A stretch of DNA of 64,000 bases from Labyrinthula sp. Ha (Eukaryota > Sar > Bigyra > Labyrinthulida > Labyrinthulaceae). A program made the position numbers and the translations under genes. Numbering within the stretch: the stretch's first letter is position 1; each line of letters starts with the position of its first letter. Below the pieces are notes generated by a model. It was not told the DNA's origin and made no database searches. It saw only the letters and a list, made by a program, of their open reading frames with translations. Below are positions 45,101-57,300 of this stretch, in pieces. The stretch is taken from the NCBI GenBank assembly GCA_015227615.1, contig JAALGZ010000004.1, positions 1,798,001 to 1,862,000 on the forward strand. Reading direction: 5' to 3'.

Positions 45101-48100
45101 TATGAAAGTTAAAGATCTTGGTGTTGAGTGTATTGAAGTTACTTAGAATCATACTAAGAAAAATTCTTTCTCATGAGGATCAAGTTAACTACAATCTTGG
45201 GTTATTTTAGCAGAAATCAGTTTCAACTATTACATCAACAGCACAAAAAAACAAAATTTAACCAAATAGTGTATTTATCAAAAAGAAATATATAGATAAA
45301 CATGTATCACACAAGTATTTGACACTCAAATGACTTAGTTGTGCATGTTGAGGTAACCATCCTTTAATTTGCCAGAAGCTCGGCTTTAAGATTCTAATAA
45401 ATTCCTGAAAATAAGGTCAATATGGGAAAGAAGATTTGCAGCAGATACCGAGAAGCTTATTGAAAACCAAGAACTTATTAGTTCTGTTCATAATATTTAT
45501 ATAAACTTCTGTTATTGAGATTGTATCTAAGTAAAATTAATTTCTTAGCGAAACAAGAAATAAAGAAGAAAAAATTAAACCCAATTTAAAACATTTGTAG
45601 GGTTCGCAGTTGCAAATAGTATCTGCTTTATGTACATTTAAAAGCTTCAAATATGTATTGACATAGAAGGCGAGTAGATTAAAGTCAACTTAAGTATTAT
45701 CATGTGTCATTAGGCAAAGAATTACATTTGCTGTTTAGCTAATATTCCCCTAATATATCCCATAATACTCAAAATAAATCAGCTGTGTCGTGGATTTCAC
45801 GGAGTGAAGCTCTATATTGCTATATCACGCAATGTTACCACGGGGTGCCCCGTTATTTATTTGGGGGAATCTGTTGATCAACTCTCTTGACAAGAATACT
45901 ACTTTGTGAAGAATGTTCTAACAGCTGACACCTTCTCTGTGTGCAACCTGCATACTAACGAGCAGAAGTCAATGCCAGATGAGTTCATTAATTCTAGCTG
46001 TTCCTGTCTTCGGCAAAGTTTCCCAGGGGTTCTGTTTGGTAAGAGCTGCGAATGAATATTTTTTCTTATAGAGATTCTGGGTATCAATAAGAGTATGGTA
46101 TTGTTACGTTTGTGAGCAGGTTTAGGCTTTCTTTGAAATTTTAATAAAATCTTGAGTCATACGACCTAATACTATTTGTACGAACTTGTCAAGAAAGGAG
46201 TCCAATTTCCCTTAACCTACCAACATAGTTGTGTTTTATCCAAATATAATAATAGAACAAACACAATTGAAATACATTGTCAACAAACTATAACCGATTC
46301 CTACTTTTAACTGATAAGTTCACATGACTTCACAAAACATGTTAAATAGTATGAATTAACTATTTTTCCGTTCTCAGGGATATTGTCGACAAAACCACTC
46401 TTAAAATGCTCCACTTTGTGTACTTAACGTAGATTCGACAATATATTTGCACAAATATAAGTATGATGTCCATGTAGGCATAGTGCCACTACCTATTTAT
46501 ACTAGATTGAAACTTGAACTATCATATAAATGTACGCATAAAGTTATTTTACTCATTGTTGCAGAATAAATTCAGGTTTTACTGCACTAAGACGCAAGAT
46601 ATGGAATAATATACTCAGTAAGTAACAAACAAGATAATTCCTTAGATTAAGAACCTTAACCGACGTCTATTCATAAAGCGGTCCTCTCCACTCAAGCAAA
46701 ATACAGTTATAACGTACTCTTATTCAATGCGCGATTACATCAAACAGTTCTTGGTATGTTCTCTTGTCCAACTTAAATCCAAATTGATGGATGGAGAGAC
46801 GTTCTTGATGAACTCAGGTATTAAGCTTAAACACATAATAGATGTTGCCTTTCTGGTTGTAACTAGTCGTGGTTTTTGGAATACATCTCCCGAAGTAACC
46901 AATACAAGTCTGAACTGAACGCAAGAGAAGTATACTATGAATGATTGTCCTTTGCTCATATTCTGTTTTTCATTAGTAAACCTAAACTCAGATGATCCAC
47001 TCTATGGAGTGATTTGTGCGGGTACATGGTGTATACGTGACTATAATATTAGAAGTTAATATGAAATAACACCTACTCGTAGAGTTTGCATGAAAGTATT
47101 ACTGGTAACAGAATATTTCTTACAAACTTCTGTAAATTGCATGTATACCCGTAGATACATTTTTTATTATTCACAGGGTAGCTTGGTTCTGCCATAATTA
47201 AATATACTTTCTAAGAAATTCTCCTAGAACAGTTAATATATAGGAAATATGGTAGTTGAAGGGTATGGACTCATAGATCTGAAGAGTTCAATACTTCAGG
47301 ACCAGAGTCCATACAAATATACTTTCTGAACTTCCCCATAAATTTTCTGAGGAGCTAATTTATTCCTAAGGTGATCCACAGATTAGTGCCAAATATATGA
47401 GCACCTCGCTGTTTTCTGGCTTCATTGTTGCATCCTGAGTTTCATATGGCAGTGTTCTCACTTCAACTGTTGTTTGTAGCACAAAATGCAACCTAGACTT
47501 CAATGCTTATGAAATTTAGTTTACAGGACGTCACTTCAAAAATTTATCGCCACCCATTTAAGAACGGAAGTATGCACAGGAGGAAGTGCAAAACTTATAT
47601 CTAAGCCTCAGCGGCATCTTTCAAGTATTTTGACCATTTTAATACTCATTGTAGCAGAGTCTACTCATGTCTACCTAATCTGAGACAATATACGAACCGA
47701 GCGAGGTTTTCTATCCGAAGATATTGACGCGAGATCCATAAGTTATGTTTCGAGAAAAATAGTTTTATGTGGACTAAACAGGTACCTTATAATAATTTGG
47801 CCCAGATTTAATCCTCTCTTATGAGAGAGTGGTTACAAAGTTGCTATCTAGTTCCTCTTATCTATCGCTATTGCAAAAGATGTTTAGCTACTATTTTCAT
47901 GAGTTAGATGGTTACTTTAGAATTTGTAGAGGATCTTATTTCTTCAAATAGTTTTCCCTACTTAAACTAGGTTCCCATTTAGGCAGTCACAGTGAGAACC
48001 TAATAAAACAATCCTACTCTATGTATAGAGGAAAGGTTCTGTTTTGGACTAGGGATGGACAAGCGATGGGACTCTATATATTTACAGGGTCATTTTTTCA

Positions 48101-48600
48101 TATAGCTATTCATTTGGGTGGTCTTTTTTCCTATATGGTATTTCGAGACCTGCTTTTTTGCGCAAGAGTTATCGGAAAGCATGACGCATCTTGAAATGAG
48201 ACAAAATTTTCTATTATAATTCATATGGTTAGAGTCAGCGAAACGGTGAAGGACTGTGTTATCCTGGCGAGACCCAAAATATTCTTTCCTTTCATAGAAC
48301 TTTTCTAGGTTTTTGGTAATTAATACGCAATATATCCCCGTATTATTCTGGGCACTTATTCTTGCCCAAGGTCTTCCCAGCAAAATTAATTCATTTCAGC
48401 TGAGTCCTGGGAATTTTGTTATATATATAATAAGATCCGGGAAAGATACGTTTATTGATTCTGAGTCAAAGTTGGAATAAATTATAGGAAAAAATAAGTA
48501 AAAGAATTGAGTTATAATTTATTAATTCAAATGTATTATTGAGTTGACTCGTAAATAATGGGACACTGAACAAATATAGGCGATTATATCTCAACCACCG
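42170..48600. other. long gene-poor region
   Basis: About 6.4 kb of AT-rich DNA. The first 150 bp is open in frame with the prenyltransferase gene and should be its 5' flank. The rest has only short frames without coding character. A small GC-rich hairpin (ACGGGG-TG-CCCCGT) sits at about 45840-45853. No RNA gene or transposon end is recognised. Confidence 0.5.
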
Positions 48601-48607
48601 CGCGCTG

Positions 48608-48613
48608 TATAAT
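48608..48613 (+). promoter_or_regulatory. TATA-like box of the nucleoside transporter gene
   Basis: TATAAT in a locally GC-richer setting (CGCGCTGTATAATTCC), 81 bp before the ATG at 48694. Confidence 0.35.
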
Positions 48614-48693
48614 TCCAAAGTACTCCACCCTTGAATATCAAAACAAAATAAATAAACTTTCCATTTTAGAAACATTTAAGAAACAACTTGAAT

Positions 48694-50406
48694 ATGAGTG
48701 AGCCAACTAAAGTAGAAGTAGATGTAGAGGCACAAGAAACTGAGACACCTCTAGAAGTATCCTCCCCGAACCCAATTTTGGATGCAGAAGAAGAGAAAGC
48801 GGAACAAACCTCTGCTATTGAAGAAGCTGAAGTTATCGACCGTAACAAAAACCGTGTAATTGGAGAAGAAGGGCTACCAAGCTATACTCCGTTAAGCTTC
48901 TTAAGTGCATTACCTAAGAGTTCTGGAAAAGCTTTTATCGTTGTGGCATATATTGCTCTGGCTCTTGCAGCTTTGATTATCAACGCTTCTCGTGCAGCTG
49001 ACTTTATCTATATTGGAGTGTTTGTTGCTGCTGTTGTATTACTAGGAAAAATATTTGGATTCTTTAGTCCCCAGTTCCTTGCGGCTCAAAAATCTCTTGA
49101 AGGTTTGAGCAGAGGAAAAGCACTTGTAGGACAATTTACTCTTTTGTTGATTGCTCTTGCTGTTGCACTCTACATTTCCAGAGACGACCTTACTAGAATG
49201 TATGGGTTATTTGGACTTGTTGGTATCATATTCATTTGCTACGTATTCTCGTGGAACAGAAAAGCTATTAATTGGAGACCTGTAATATGGGGATTCTCAC
49301 TTCAATACGTATTTGCCTTGCTTATTCTGCAAACTGAGGTTGGAGAGAATGTTTTCAACTTCCTAGCTGAACAAATTCAAGCCTTATTGAATTTTACAAA
49401 TGCAGGAGTTGCTTTTGTATTCTCCTCCAACTTGGCATCCGGTGACTTTGCGTTTGGTGTACTTCCAGTTATTATATTGTTCTCTGGACTTACTTCTGTA
49501 TTATTCTATATGGGAATTCTTCAAGCTTTCACCCTTGCTGTAGGAAAAGTTATGGTTTTTACTATGGGAACCAGCGCTCCAGAAAGTTTCTCAGCTGCAG
49601 GCAATATCTTCCTTGGACAAACTGAAGCTCCTTTGTTAATCAGACCATATTTGAGCTACATGACCAACTCTGAAATTCACGCTATTATGACTGGAGGTTT
49701 TGCAACTATCGCAGGAGGTGTACTAGCTGCTTTCATTAGTTTCGGAATTCCAGCTAACCATTTGCTTTCTGCTTCAGTAATGAGTGCTCCTGCTGCTTTG
49801 GCCATTTCCAAGATTGTATATCCTGAAACCATGAAAGTAGACGATACTGAAATCCACAAACTTGATATTGGGGAGACCTATACTAATGTTATTGAAGCGT
49901 TCTCAACTGGATGTACCTTGGCGTCTGGTCTAATCGCAAATATCATTGTCAACTTAATTGGATTCCTTGCTATTGTTGCTCTATTAAACAATTGGGCTGA
50001 GTTTGTTCTGAACAAAATAGATGTTGAAGACACTGATTTCCAAGACCTTATTGGATACTTATTTAGCCCTTTTGCACTTTTAATGGGAATCAATGCTGAT
50101 GATGTCGAGGATGCAGGAAGGTTAATTGGAACAAAAATCGTAACGAATGAGTTTGTTGCATTCTTGGACCTTGTCGGGGATGACGCACCGTTTCCAAGCG
50201 GTTCCAAAACATTTGTTATTATGACCTATGCACTTTGTGGGTTCAGTAACTTGGGAAGTATGGGTATTCAAATTGGTGCTCTTTCATTAATGGCGCCTAA
50301 CAAATTGAAGCAACTGAGTAGTATGGCTTTCAGTGCTATGGTTTGCGGTAACATAGCTTGTTTCATGACTGCATGTATCGCAGGAGTGCTAGTAGACCTT
50401 GACTAA
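48694..50406 (+). CDS. concentrative nucleoside transporter (CNT/SLC28 family)
   Basis: 570 residues; a longer frame begins at a TTG two codons earlier, but the ATG at 48694 is the natural start. An acidic cytosolic N-terminus (about 75 residues) is followed by many hydrophobic spans. Family signatures are present: GQTEAPLLIRPY at 308-319 (nucleoside/Na+ site), MSAPAALAISKIVYPET at about 363-379, LIGTKIVTNEFVAF at about 477-490, and GFSNLGSMGIQIGALSLMAP near the C-terminus. CNT proteins take up nucleosides against a gradient using Na+ or H+ at the plasma membrane; human members are of similar length (about 650), while bacterial ones are shorter (about 400). Substrate preference cannot be read with confidence. 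Uptake of nucleosides fits a protist that salvages purines or pyrimidines. Single exon, convergent with the mitochondrial carrier gene, 94 bp away. Confidence 0.95.
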   Translation: MSEPTKVEVDVEAQETETPLEVSSPNPILDAEEEKAEQTSAIEEAEVIDRNKNRVIGEEGLPSYTPLSFLSALPKSSGKAFIVVAYIALALAALIINASRAADFIYIGVFVAAVVLLGKIFGFFSPQFLAAQKSLEGLSRGKALVGQFTLLLIALAVALYISRDDLTRMYGLFGLVGIIFICYVFSWNRKAINWRPVIWGFSLQYVFALLILQTEVGENVFNFLAEQIQALLNFTNAGVAFVFSSNLASGDFAFGVLPVIILFSGLTSVLFYMGILQAFTLAVGKVMVFTMGTSAPESFSAAGNIFLGQTEAPLLIRPYLSYMTNSEIHAIMTGGFATIAGGVLAAFISFGIPANHLLSASVMSAPAALAISKIVYPETMKVDDTEIHKLDIGETYTNVIEAFSTGCTLASGLIANIIVNLIGFLAIVALLNNWAEFVLNKIDVEDTDFQDLIGYLFSPFALLMGINADDVEDAGRLIGTKIVTNEFVAFLDLVGDDAPFPSGSKTFVIMTYALCGFSNLGSMGIQIGALSLMAPNKLKQLSSMAFSAMVCGNIACFMTACIAGVLVDLD

Positions 50407-50500
50407 GTATCGCATAGTGTCGGTCAGTAAAGATTAAATAAATATTAAGGTGAAACTTATATGCTTTTCTTTCAACAAATCACTGTTTTAACTGAACTAA

Positions 50501-51328
50501 TTAAACGGTTAAAACTCTATGGCTATCTAAACGGTCAAGAAAAGATTGTATTTCACTATAAGTTAAAAATATAACAGCACTCTGTGGAACTGCCTTTAAC
50601 ATAGTTGCACCGTATCCCTTGAAGAAAACGGAAATACCCTCGTTTGTATACATATCTTTGGTTAATTGGAAAATATTCTTTGTTGTCTGACTGCTCTGCC
50701 AGCGAGTTTTGATAACATCAAGCGGATACACGGATGACCAGGATAAAGCACCAGTCACTCCACCAGCAAGAAGTTGTTGAAAACGATCTGAACCAAATGT
50801 ACGAATCCAAAACTCGTAAACAGCAAAATATAGACCACAACTTGGGGCATCACGTAACACGGTAATAAAGGTTCCACGAAATACAGATTTACTTCGAAGA
50901 AGATTCTTAAAAATGTGCAGTTCCTGTTGAAGCTGATTAGATACCCTTGTTGTATTTACTTGCGCCTTAATTTTGATAAGCTCTGTGGGGGAGTTCATGA
51001 TGCCCGAAGCCAGTCCTCCTATTGAACCAGCTACATAAATTGTTAGAAGAGATGGAATGGGCTCACTTGAGATTAAAGATAGTGATGTTTCATATGTAAA
51101 GAACAAAATGGAGTTCATGAAACTGCAGGTAACAAGAGGAGAAGCTACACCTTTGAAAAGTCCTTTCGTACCCTCGTGTTTCAGTAACCTGGCAACTTCC
51201 CTAGATAAGGTAGTTTTTAAAGAAGAGCCGGATGAATTTTGCAGACGAATCCTTATAGTATCTATAGGGTGTACAGTAATTAACCCACATCCACCAGCTA
51301 ATCCACCTGAAAGAAATTCTTGCATCAA
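50501..51328 (-). CDS. mitochondrial carrier (SLC25) of the carnitine/amino-acid type
   Basis: 275 residues from ATG at 51328, a usual carrier length. Three repeats each carry the PxD/ExxK/R motif: PIDTIRIR (21-28), PTELIKIK (114-121) and PLDVIKTR (202-209). The six membrane helices and glycine-rich helix starts (SGGLAGGCG, AGSIGGLASG, AGGVTGALS) are present. RDAPSCGLYFAVYE at 159-172 is the even-helix contact region; this RD-P-xx-(Y/F)F-x-YE pattern is typical of the carrier branch with carnitine/acylcarnitine, ornithine and SLC25A29/45/47/48-like members. The inner mitochondrial membrane is the expected site; the exact substrate cannot be stated. Single exon. Confidence 0.93.
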   Translation of the reverse strand: MMQEFLSGGLAGGCGLITVHPIDTIRIRLQNSSGSSLKTTLSREVARLLKHEGTKGLFKGVASPLVTCSFMNSILFFTYETSLSLISSEPIPSLLTIYVAGSIGGLASGIMNSPTELIKIKAQVNTTRVSNQLQQELHIFKNLLRSKSVFRGTFITVLRDAPSCGLYFAVYEFWIRTFGSDRFQQLLAGGVTGALSWSSVYPLDVIKTRWQSSQTTKNIFQLTKDMYTNEGISVFFKGYGATMLKAVPQSAVIFLTYSEIQSFLDRLDSHRVLTV

Positions 51329-54300
51329 TAAGCTCTCTTAAAAATCCATTTCTTTGTAAACTGCCCAAATAAGGCACTTGCTATTGTGGCCATGTGGCCC
51401 TTGAGTATACAATACTCATTGCAAAATGAACATGAAATATAAAATAGAGAATAAGAGTAGAACTTAAAGATTATAGTCTTTCCAGCAAGAATTACTTCCC
51501 TAGATTAGCATATATATAGCTCTTTGTTCCATAGTAATTGATGCCAGAAACTTTGATCAGTTAGACATGATTCTAAAGGTTTGCTCTCGATTTCCTAAAG
51601 ATACTGAATAATATCAAGAAGAGTGTGGAATAGACACTTTCTCCGTTGCTTTGTAGTTCATAAATGTTAGATAATTTAAGTAGTTTTTATCCACGAAAAA
51701 ATAAATAATTGCAACCCTTCAGTTGTATAAAATTTAGGTTACGTATAATAAAACCATTTTAGGTCATAATCTGTCTTGATAAACTCCTGTTGGGAGACCA
51801 ACTACTATACTGTATCCTATTCGTTAAGTGGACAAACTATATTAACTCTTTTTAAAAATTTTTTAGTCTAATTCCCTTGTTAATACGTTATAATTAACTA
51901 ATTGAGTTACTTACGACTCAAGCGGTTTAATTTAACCTACAGAGAAACCTATGTTTTTCTTAACAAAGTCTTGAGAGTCTAAAAAATGATGAAATTTTTT
52001 AACTGAAGCCTAAGCAGCTAGTTAAATGCGATAGAAATTTATGATCTATGTGGGAGAAATTAGTCAAAAAATCTGTAGTTTAAGGTGTTTTCTACGTTAG
52101 TTTTGCTACGAATCAGCACTTTATCAGTTATGCATTAGTTCATTTTCTATTTTCAATCCTTTTATGGAAGAATTCGTGTTATAATTGATAGTGAATTGGT
52201 TTAGAAAGAGACAATAGTCGTAATTAATCCCGATACTTACCTGTTGGCTTGCTCTGTTGGTTTTCTTGCAGCATCTGGCACACTGCGATTTGTTAGTTAT
52301 TATGGAATCAATTACCGAGTTCTCCTTTGCTTTATCCATGAGAAAATACCCAGTGAACCTATTGGAGCCCTTATATCTAGCTATGGTGGAGTTCTTAACT
52401 TTGTGTAGATCATTTTTTATGAAAAACTTAACAAACTGGTTGCCTTTGACTTTAACTCCTACAAAAGCACCGGTATTCTTGCTTTCTAATTGAGCTGTCT
52501 ATTCGCTTAGATATATGCCGAAGCCTGGGATTCGTCTTAGAAATCTTGCTTTGTTATTCTTGACATTGTCTTTATCTTTCAGCTTTTGGAGTGAATATTC
52601 GTATTACCTTAATCGATATCTAGAGTAGGGGCACATAAGTAGTTGTAATTACTAGGATCTTCTTGTTCTGATGGAGGGTTGGGAAGAAGTATCCTGTAGA
52701 TGACCTCACAGACACGACTCATACTGAACAAAATTCTTTTCAATACCAAAATGCCTGTGCTAGTAGATCATTCCATGGTGTATGTAATGTGTTGCTTTCA
52801 TTTCCTAACCTGGTTATAAATCTCGGATAGTTCATTTAGTTTCATTAGACTTCTTACTCCGACTTCACAGGCTGCCAAAATGACTGAATAAATGCCGAAG
52901 TAATTTTCTTTTAAAGTGTCTCCTGTTTATTGTTAATAAAACAATCTGTTTTTATTTAAGTAAGAAATATTGTTTAGTGTTAAGAAGCCACAGTATCTGT
53001 GAAGCTGCTACGGAGAGTCCAGGCAAGCAGAAATGTTACAAAAAAGTCTGACTGTTACATTCCCACCTTACCAGATTTTTTGTATAGTTTTCTGACTTCA
53101 AGTGCGACTAATAAATACGAAGTGGATTTTTTTTGCAGAATACGTTCGTAAAAATTTATGGTTTTGAAACTTGTTAGTTTCATATTAACCACGAAGTACT
53201 TTCCCAAATTTATATAGATATTACTACAATGTTAAAAAATACGTCCTTCGCCATTTCTCTCAGATTAATGTGACTTACGCTATTGTTGACAATCAACTTA
53301 GAAGCTGACTACCTCTACCGTTAATGATTCCAGTAAAATCGCAGACCCAACTGGAAGCAATATCCACGTGTATATAAAGCACTATTAAGACAACGTTTTT
53401 ATGGAATCACTAAACCAATTTATATTGGTATTAATGACTAAGGAAATTTAGTTGTAAAATTTTTAATTTTGACTTCTCCAAACAAGCCACATAAAAATCC
53501 TAAGGTTAACAAGGTAAAAACTCAGATTCGCTTAAAACCATTACTCATATTTTAATTCAGTGATAGATTACGTGTTGCTTAGTTTTATCCTATTAAAACT
53601 ATTATTTTATCGAGGTTATAGATAAATCACATTATTTACGATGTGTCGATCTTTTATTTTGCACGTATGAACAAGAATTGATTTCAACGTGACCCCACTA
53701 TTAATTGTTTAGGGCGGGTCAACATGAACGGCAATCCTCAAAGAACTTCAAAGAAATATTAAAGTAAATATATGGTACACCTATATTTCAATGGCTAACT
53801 GGGTACAGAGGCAGAATAAACTGAAGAATAGCTCAGTTGGATATGAGGATAATTACCAACCTAGTGTATACACTTGATTTGGCGAATCTCGCTATAGACT
53901 TGTGTTTTACTTGAAGCTGGAGTTCTCTGAACAGAATGTAAAACTACTTAAACAATTTTTACAAAAGTGCTTTGAACTCTATATCTTATAAATATATCTA
54001 TTCATAATGAGCTCTGGAAAATGTTAAAACTAAAAGTGATATCTTCCCAATATCTTGTTGAGGATTTGTATATAATATTCTCAGGGCACTAATGAATGTC
54101 TCTAATGACAGTATTAGGTATTGAAAAGATCTAAAGTGTGATTCAAAATATAGTTCAATAAAATGCAATTATTATGTAGCGAAGTTAGATCCCGAGTTTA
54201 TTTATTGAAATCAGCTAAAATCATGTTCCGATTTAATCGGATTAATCAGTATAAGAATCAATTAATGACAAATGTATCATGCTACGTAGATTTTTTCAAC

Positions 54301-57300
54301 AATACCACTACCCATTATTATACTTGATAATTCATCTGGGTATTTAGTACATTTTTCCGAATTCAAAGATTTCTGAATAGATCTTTCTTAAAGCAGCTGG
54401 TCTATGTTTGATTTCTCACTATTTAGGTATTATTCTAATTTATTAAAAAATAACACATATAATGTAAATAAACTTGGCCAGACATTGTTGGAATTAAAAA
54501 GTAAAACGGTTAATCTTGCTGTCAGACTCTATAGTTTTTTTTGTTTCTACTGTATTTTTTTTATATAACGACAAAATTTTGCTGATTCAATTGAATAGAA
54601 TCAGATGGAACATGTAGGAAGAATTTTTTAAGTAACCATTTCACCTAATTTTTATTTCCAAAGTTTCAACTGAGCTAAGGGGAATTTTAATAACATGAGG
54701 TAGTTACATCACTCCACCAATATTACAGAAAATAATTAATGATACACAAAAGAAACTTACTTAAATGTTAGATGTTGCAAGAGAATGCAGGATTGAATAG
54801 AAATAGAGTCAGGTAACCATAACCAATAATATACCTAAGCGAATTATATATCACGAAAGAAGACGTCAGAGTAAATGCATCTACCCTCATAGAGGTAATT
54901 TAACATAAAAAATATAGCACATGGTTTAAAAACAGTTTCTTTAATAAATTTACTAGAATAAATATATATTTTTTTAAGGAAAAAGATATGCGTTGGAATG
55001 GTAGTATAAGAGTAAGATAAGTTACATGGATTATATATGAGATCAAAATCTTTCATTTCGGCCTTTGGTCCATTTAGTAGAAACAAAGTTTAATAGTGGT
55101 ATTTTATGATAAAAATAACTAAAAAATTAATTAATTATGTTAAGTTAATAATCTTGAAAAACAGAACAGGTATAATAAAATGTTAAAAGATGCAATAACC
55201 GATGTCATACAGCTTAGTATCATTATGATTCATTTCAACATCTTTTTCCTATGTAATAATTTTTTCTCTAGTTTGTCTTAATACCATATTTTTTATGGAA
55301 TATATTGAGTTGGTTCAAAAGGGATAACTATTTTCTCGAAATTTGGGATACAGTTTCCGCTCAGTGATCAATTGGTTCATGTTTCCGATCCTTAGGAAGT
55401 AAATTTTTTATTTTTATATTGGAATTGCTATTTCTATTAACAGGAGTTTTATATTTGATGAAAATTTTACTTTTACAGAAAGTCAAAATCTCGGATAACA
55501 ATAATATGCGTTAACTAGCTCAAATAAGAATACGTGTGTTTTGAAAGTACCAAAAATCAGCAATGAGATCCCGATTCCTGGATTATGACTCATGGAAGGG
55601 ACTATATACTCCTCAAGTATCATAAATTATCTCCTAAATATACCCTTAAGTTAGTTTCTTTAAGATGAAACTATTTAATTGCTTAGAAAAATCTAATTTG
55701 CTCATCTCTCAAAAATTCTCAAGAAGCTTCTCCGTCTTCACTCGATGTGGCATCAAAACTTACTCGGACTTACACGCCTAAGAATACTTCAAAACTCAGG
55801 GAATTTTCTTAGTCAAGACTGCATTATATATCTTTGAACCTAACAGAAATAGCATGAATAACTCATGTAGAATCAAGGAATGTATATCTTGGAACGTGCT
55901 CTCATTTTCCACCGATTGACAAGCAACCGCCATACTGGTAAATTAAGTGCAATTGTGTAGGACGTTTTAAATATATGTATTCACGGAACTTAGATCTCAC
56001 TGGTTTAGATAAAACAATAAGCCTTGTTATTAAATAATCTCGTCAGAGTTTACTGTTGCTTAGATTCTGTAGGAGATTTTACTCTAAGAACTTAATTAAA
56101 GGGATAATAAACCCGTTACAATTCTGGCATTCTTACCGCACCTCTGATGCAGATAGCGACAAAGAATTCTCTGTTATGCTTATGAGGCTTTATGTCAAGT
56201 TTAGTTCTTATTTTTAAAATATATACTATACTCGGGTGATACTTACTGTTGATAGCTGAGGAATATGTTGCGATGTAGCAGGCGAGTTGTTTAGATTCAC
56301 TGAAGAAAGGAGTTATCACTATCTATAGAGAAAGAATGATCCATTGTTAGTTTCTCATATTTATTTCTAACTATACCGCAAATAAGATAAACTAATGTTA
56401 CAGAAAAATACGTTAGTATTTAGTTCAACAGCCCAGAGATAGAGATGACTAGGGACGCAAGATAACAATGATATTCTGTGGAGACTCCGCTGGCATAAAC
56501 AACTGCAAAGATTGTGTCCCTATACTTCCGCTTCTTTCAGCATTCCTACCGTCATATATTAATTTTGATGTGTTAAACAATTAGCCATCTAGCATTAGAA
56601 AATGTGTACAACATCCATGTAAGAATATACTTCAAGGATACTGCCAAACAGAGAATCCTTTCTAATGAATGGGACTTTATTTTAAAATTGTCCAGTTTAA
56701 GCTGCAGTGTTGCTTAAATTATATTGAAATATATCCAATTGTTTACTGCAACGTACAATAAGCTCTCTCGCTTACCCATGCTCTTGTAATCAAAATTGGC
56801 ATTTATATCACATATCAAACAAATATCCCCAAAAAATTGCTAAAGTATTTTCCAACAATTTCACTCTAAGCTTAATATTACATACGAAGTTTAAATGTTG
56901 ATGTGCTCTCCTTAAATAATGTTACAATATACCGGTCAATTTCTAATAGTCACCAAGGTCAAGATTTTAAGTAAAGTTACTCTATTAGTCCTTAAGTCTA
57001 GCCAACACCAGAAAGTAAATCAATGTACTCAATAGTCTTCACATGTGCATAACTAATGAGTTAGCTCTTCTAGCTTCCCGCTTTAGTACATATTACTTTG
57101 AACCCTTTTGAACAGAAGTAATTCACATCCTGGTTTCTTTAATGAACCCGGTTCTTAGCAGCTAGCCTTTGCAAGAGCATTTTAATTAAGATCCTCTGGT
57201 TTTGGACCACCCAGCCCAAATTGGGTAAAGAGAAACAAACACAGATAGCATTAAACCCAAATGCTAAGTTGAACCCGCGGTGAAAGTTTCTGTTACGATA

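Noticed and set aside
45835-45860. ACGGGG-TG-CCCCGT hairpin
   Set aside because: Six base pairs with a two-base loop, no adjacent gene; could be chance and has no evident role.
53829-53890. TAGCTCAGTTGG, a perfect tRNA A-box, with CGAATC 54 nt downstream
   Set aside because: The acceptor and anticodon stems do not pair and the B-box is poor; at most a worn tRNA-derived repeat.
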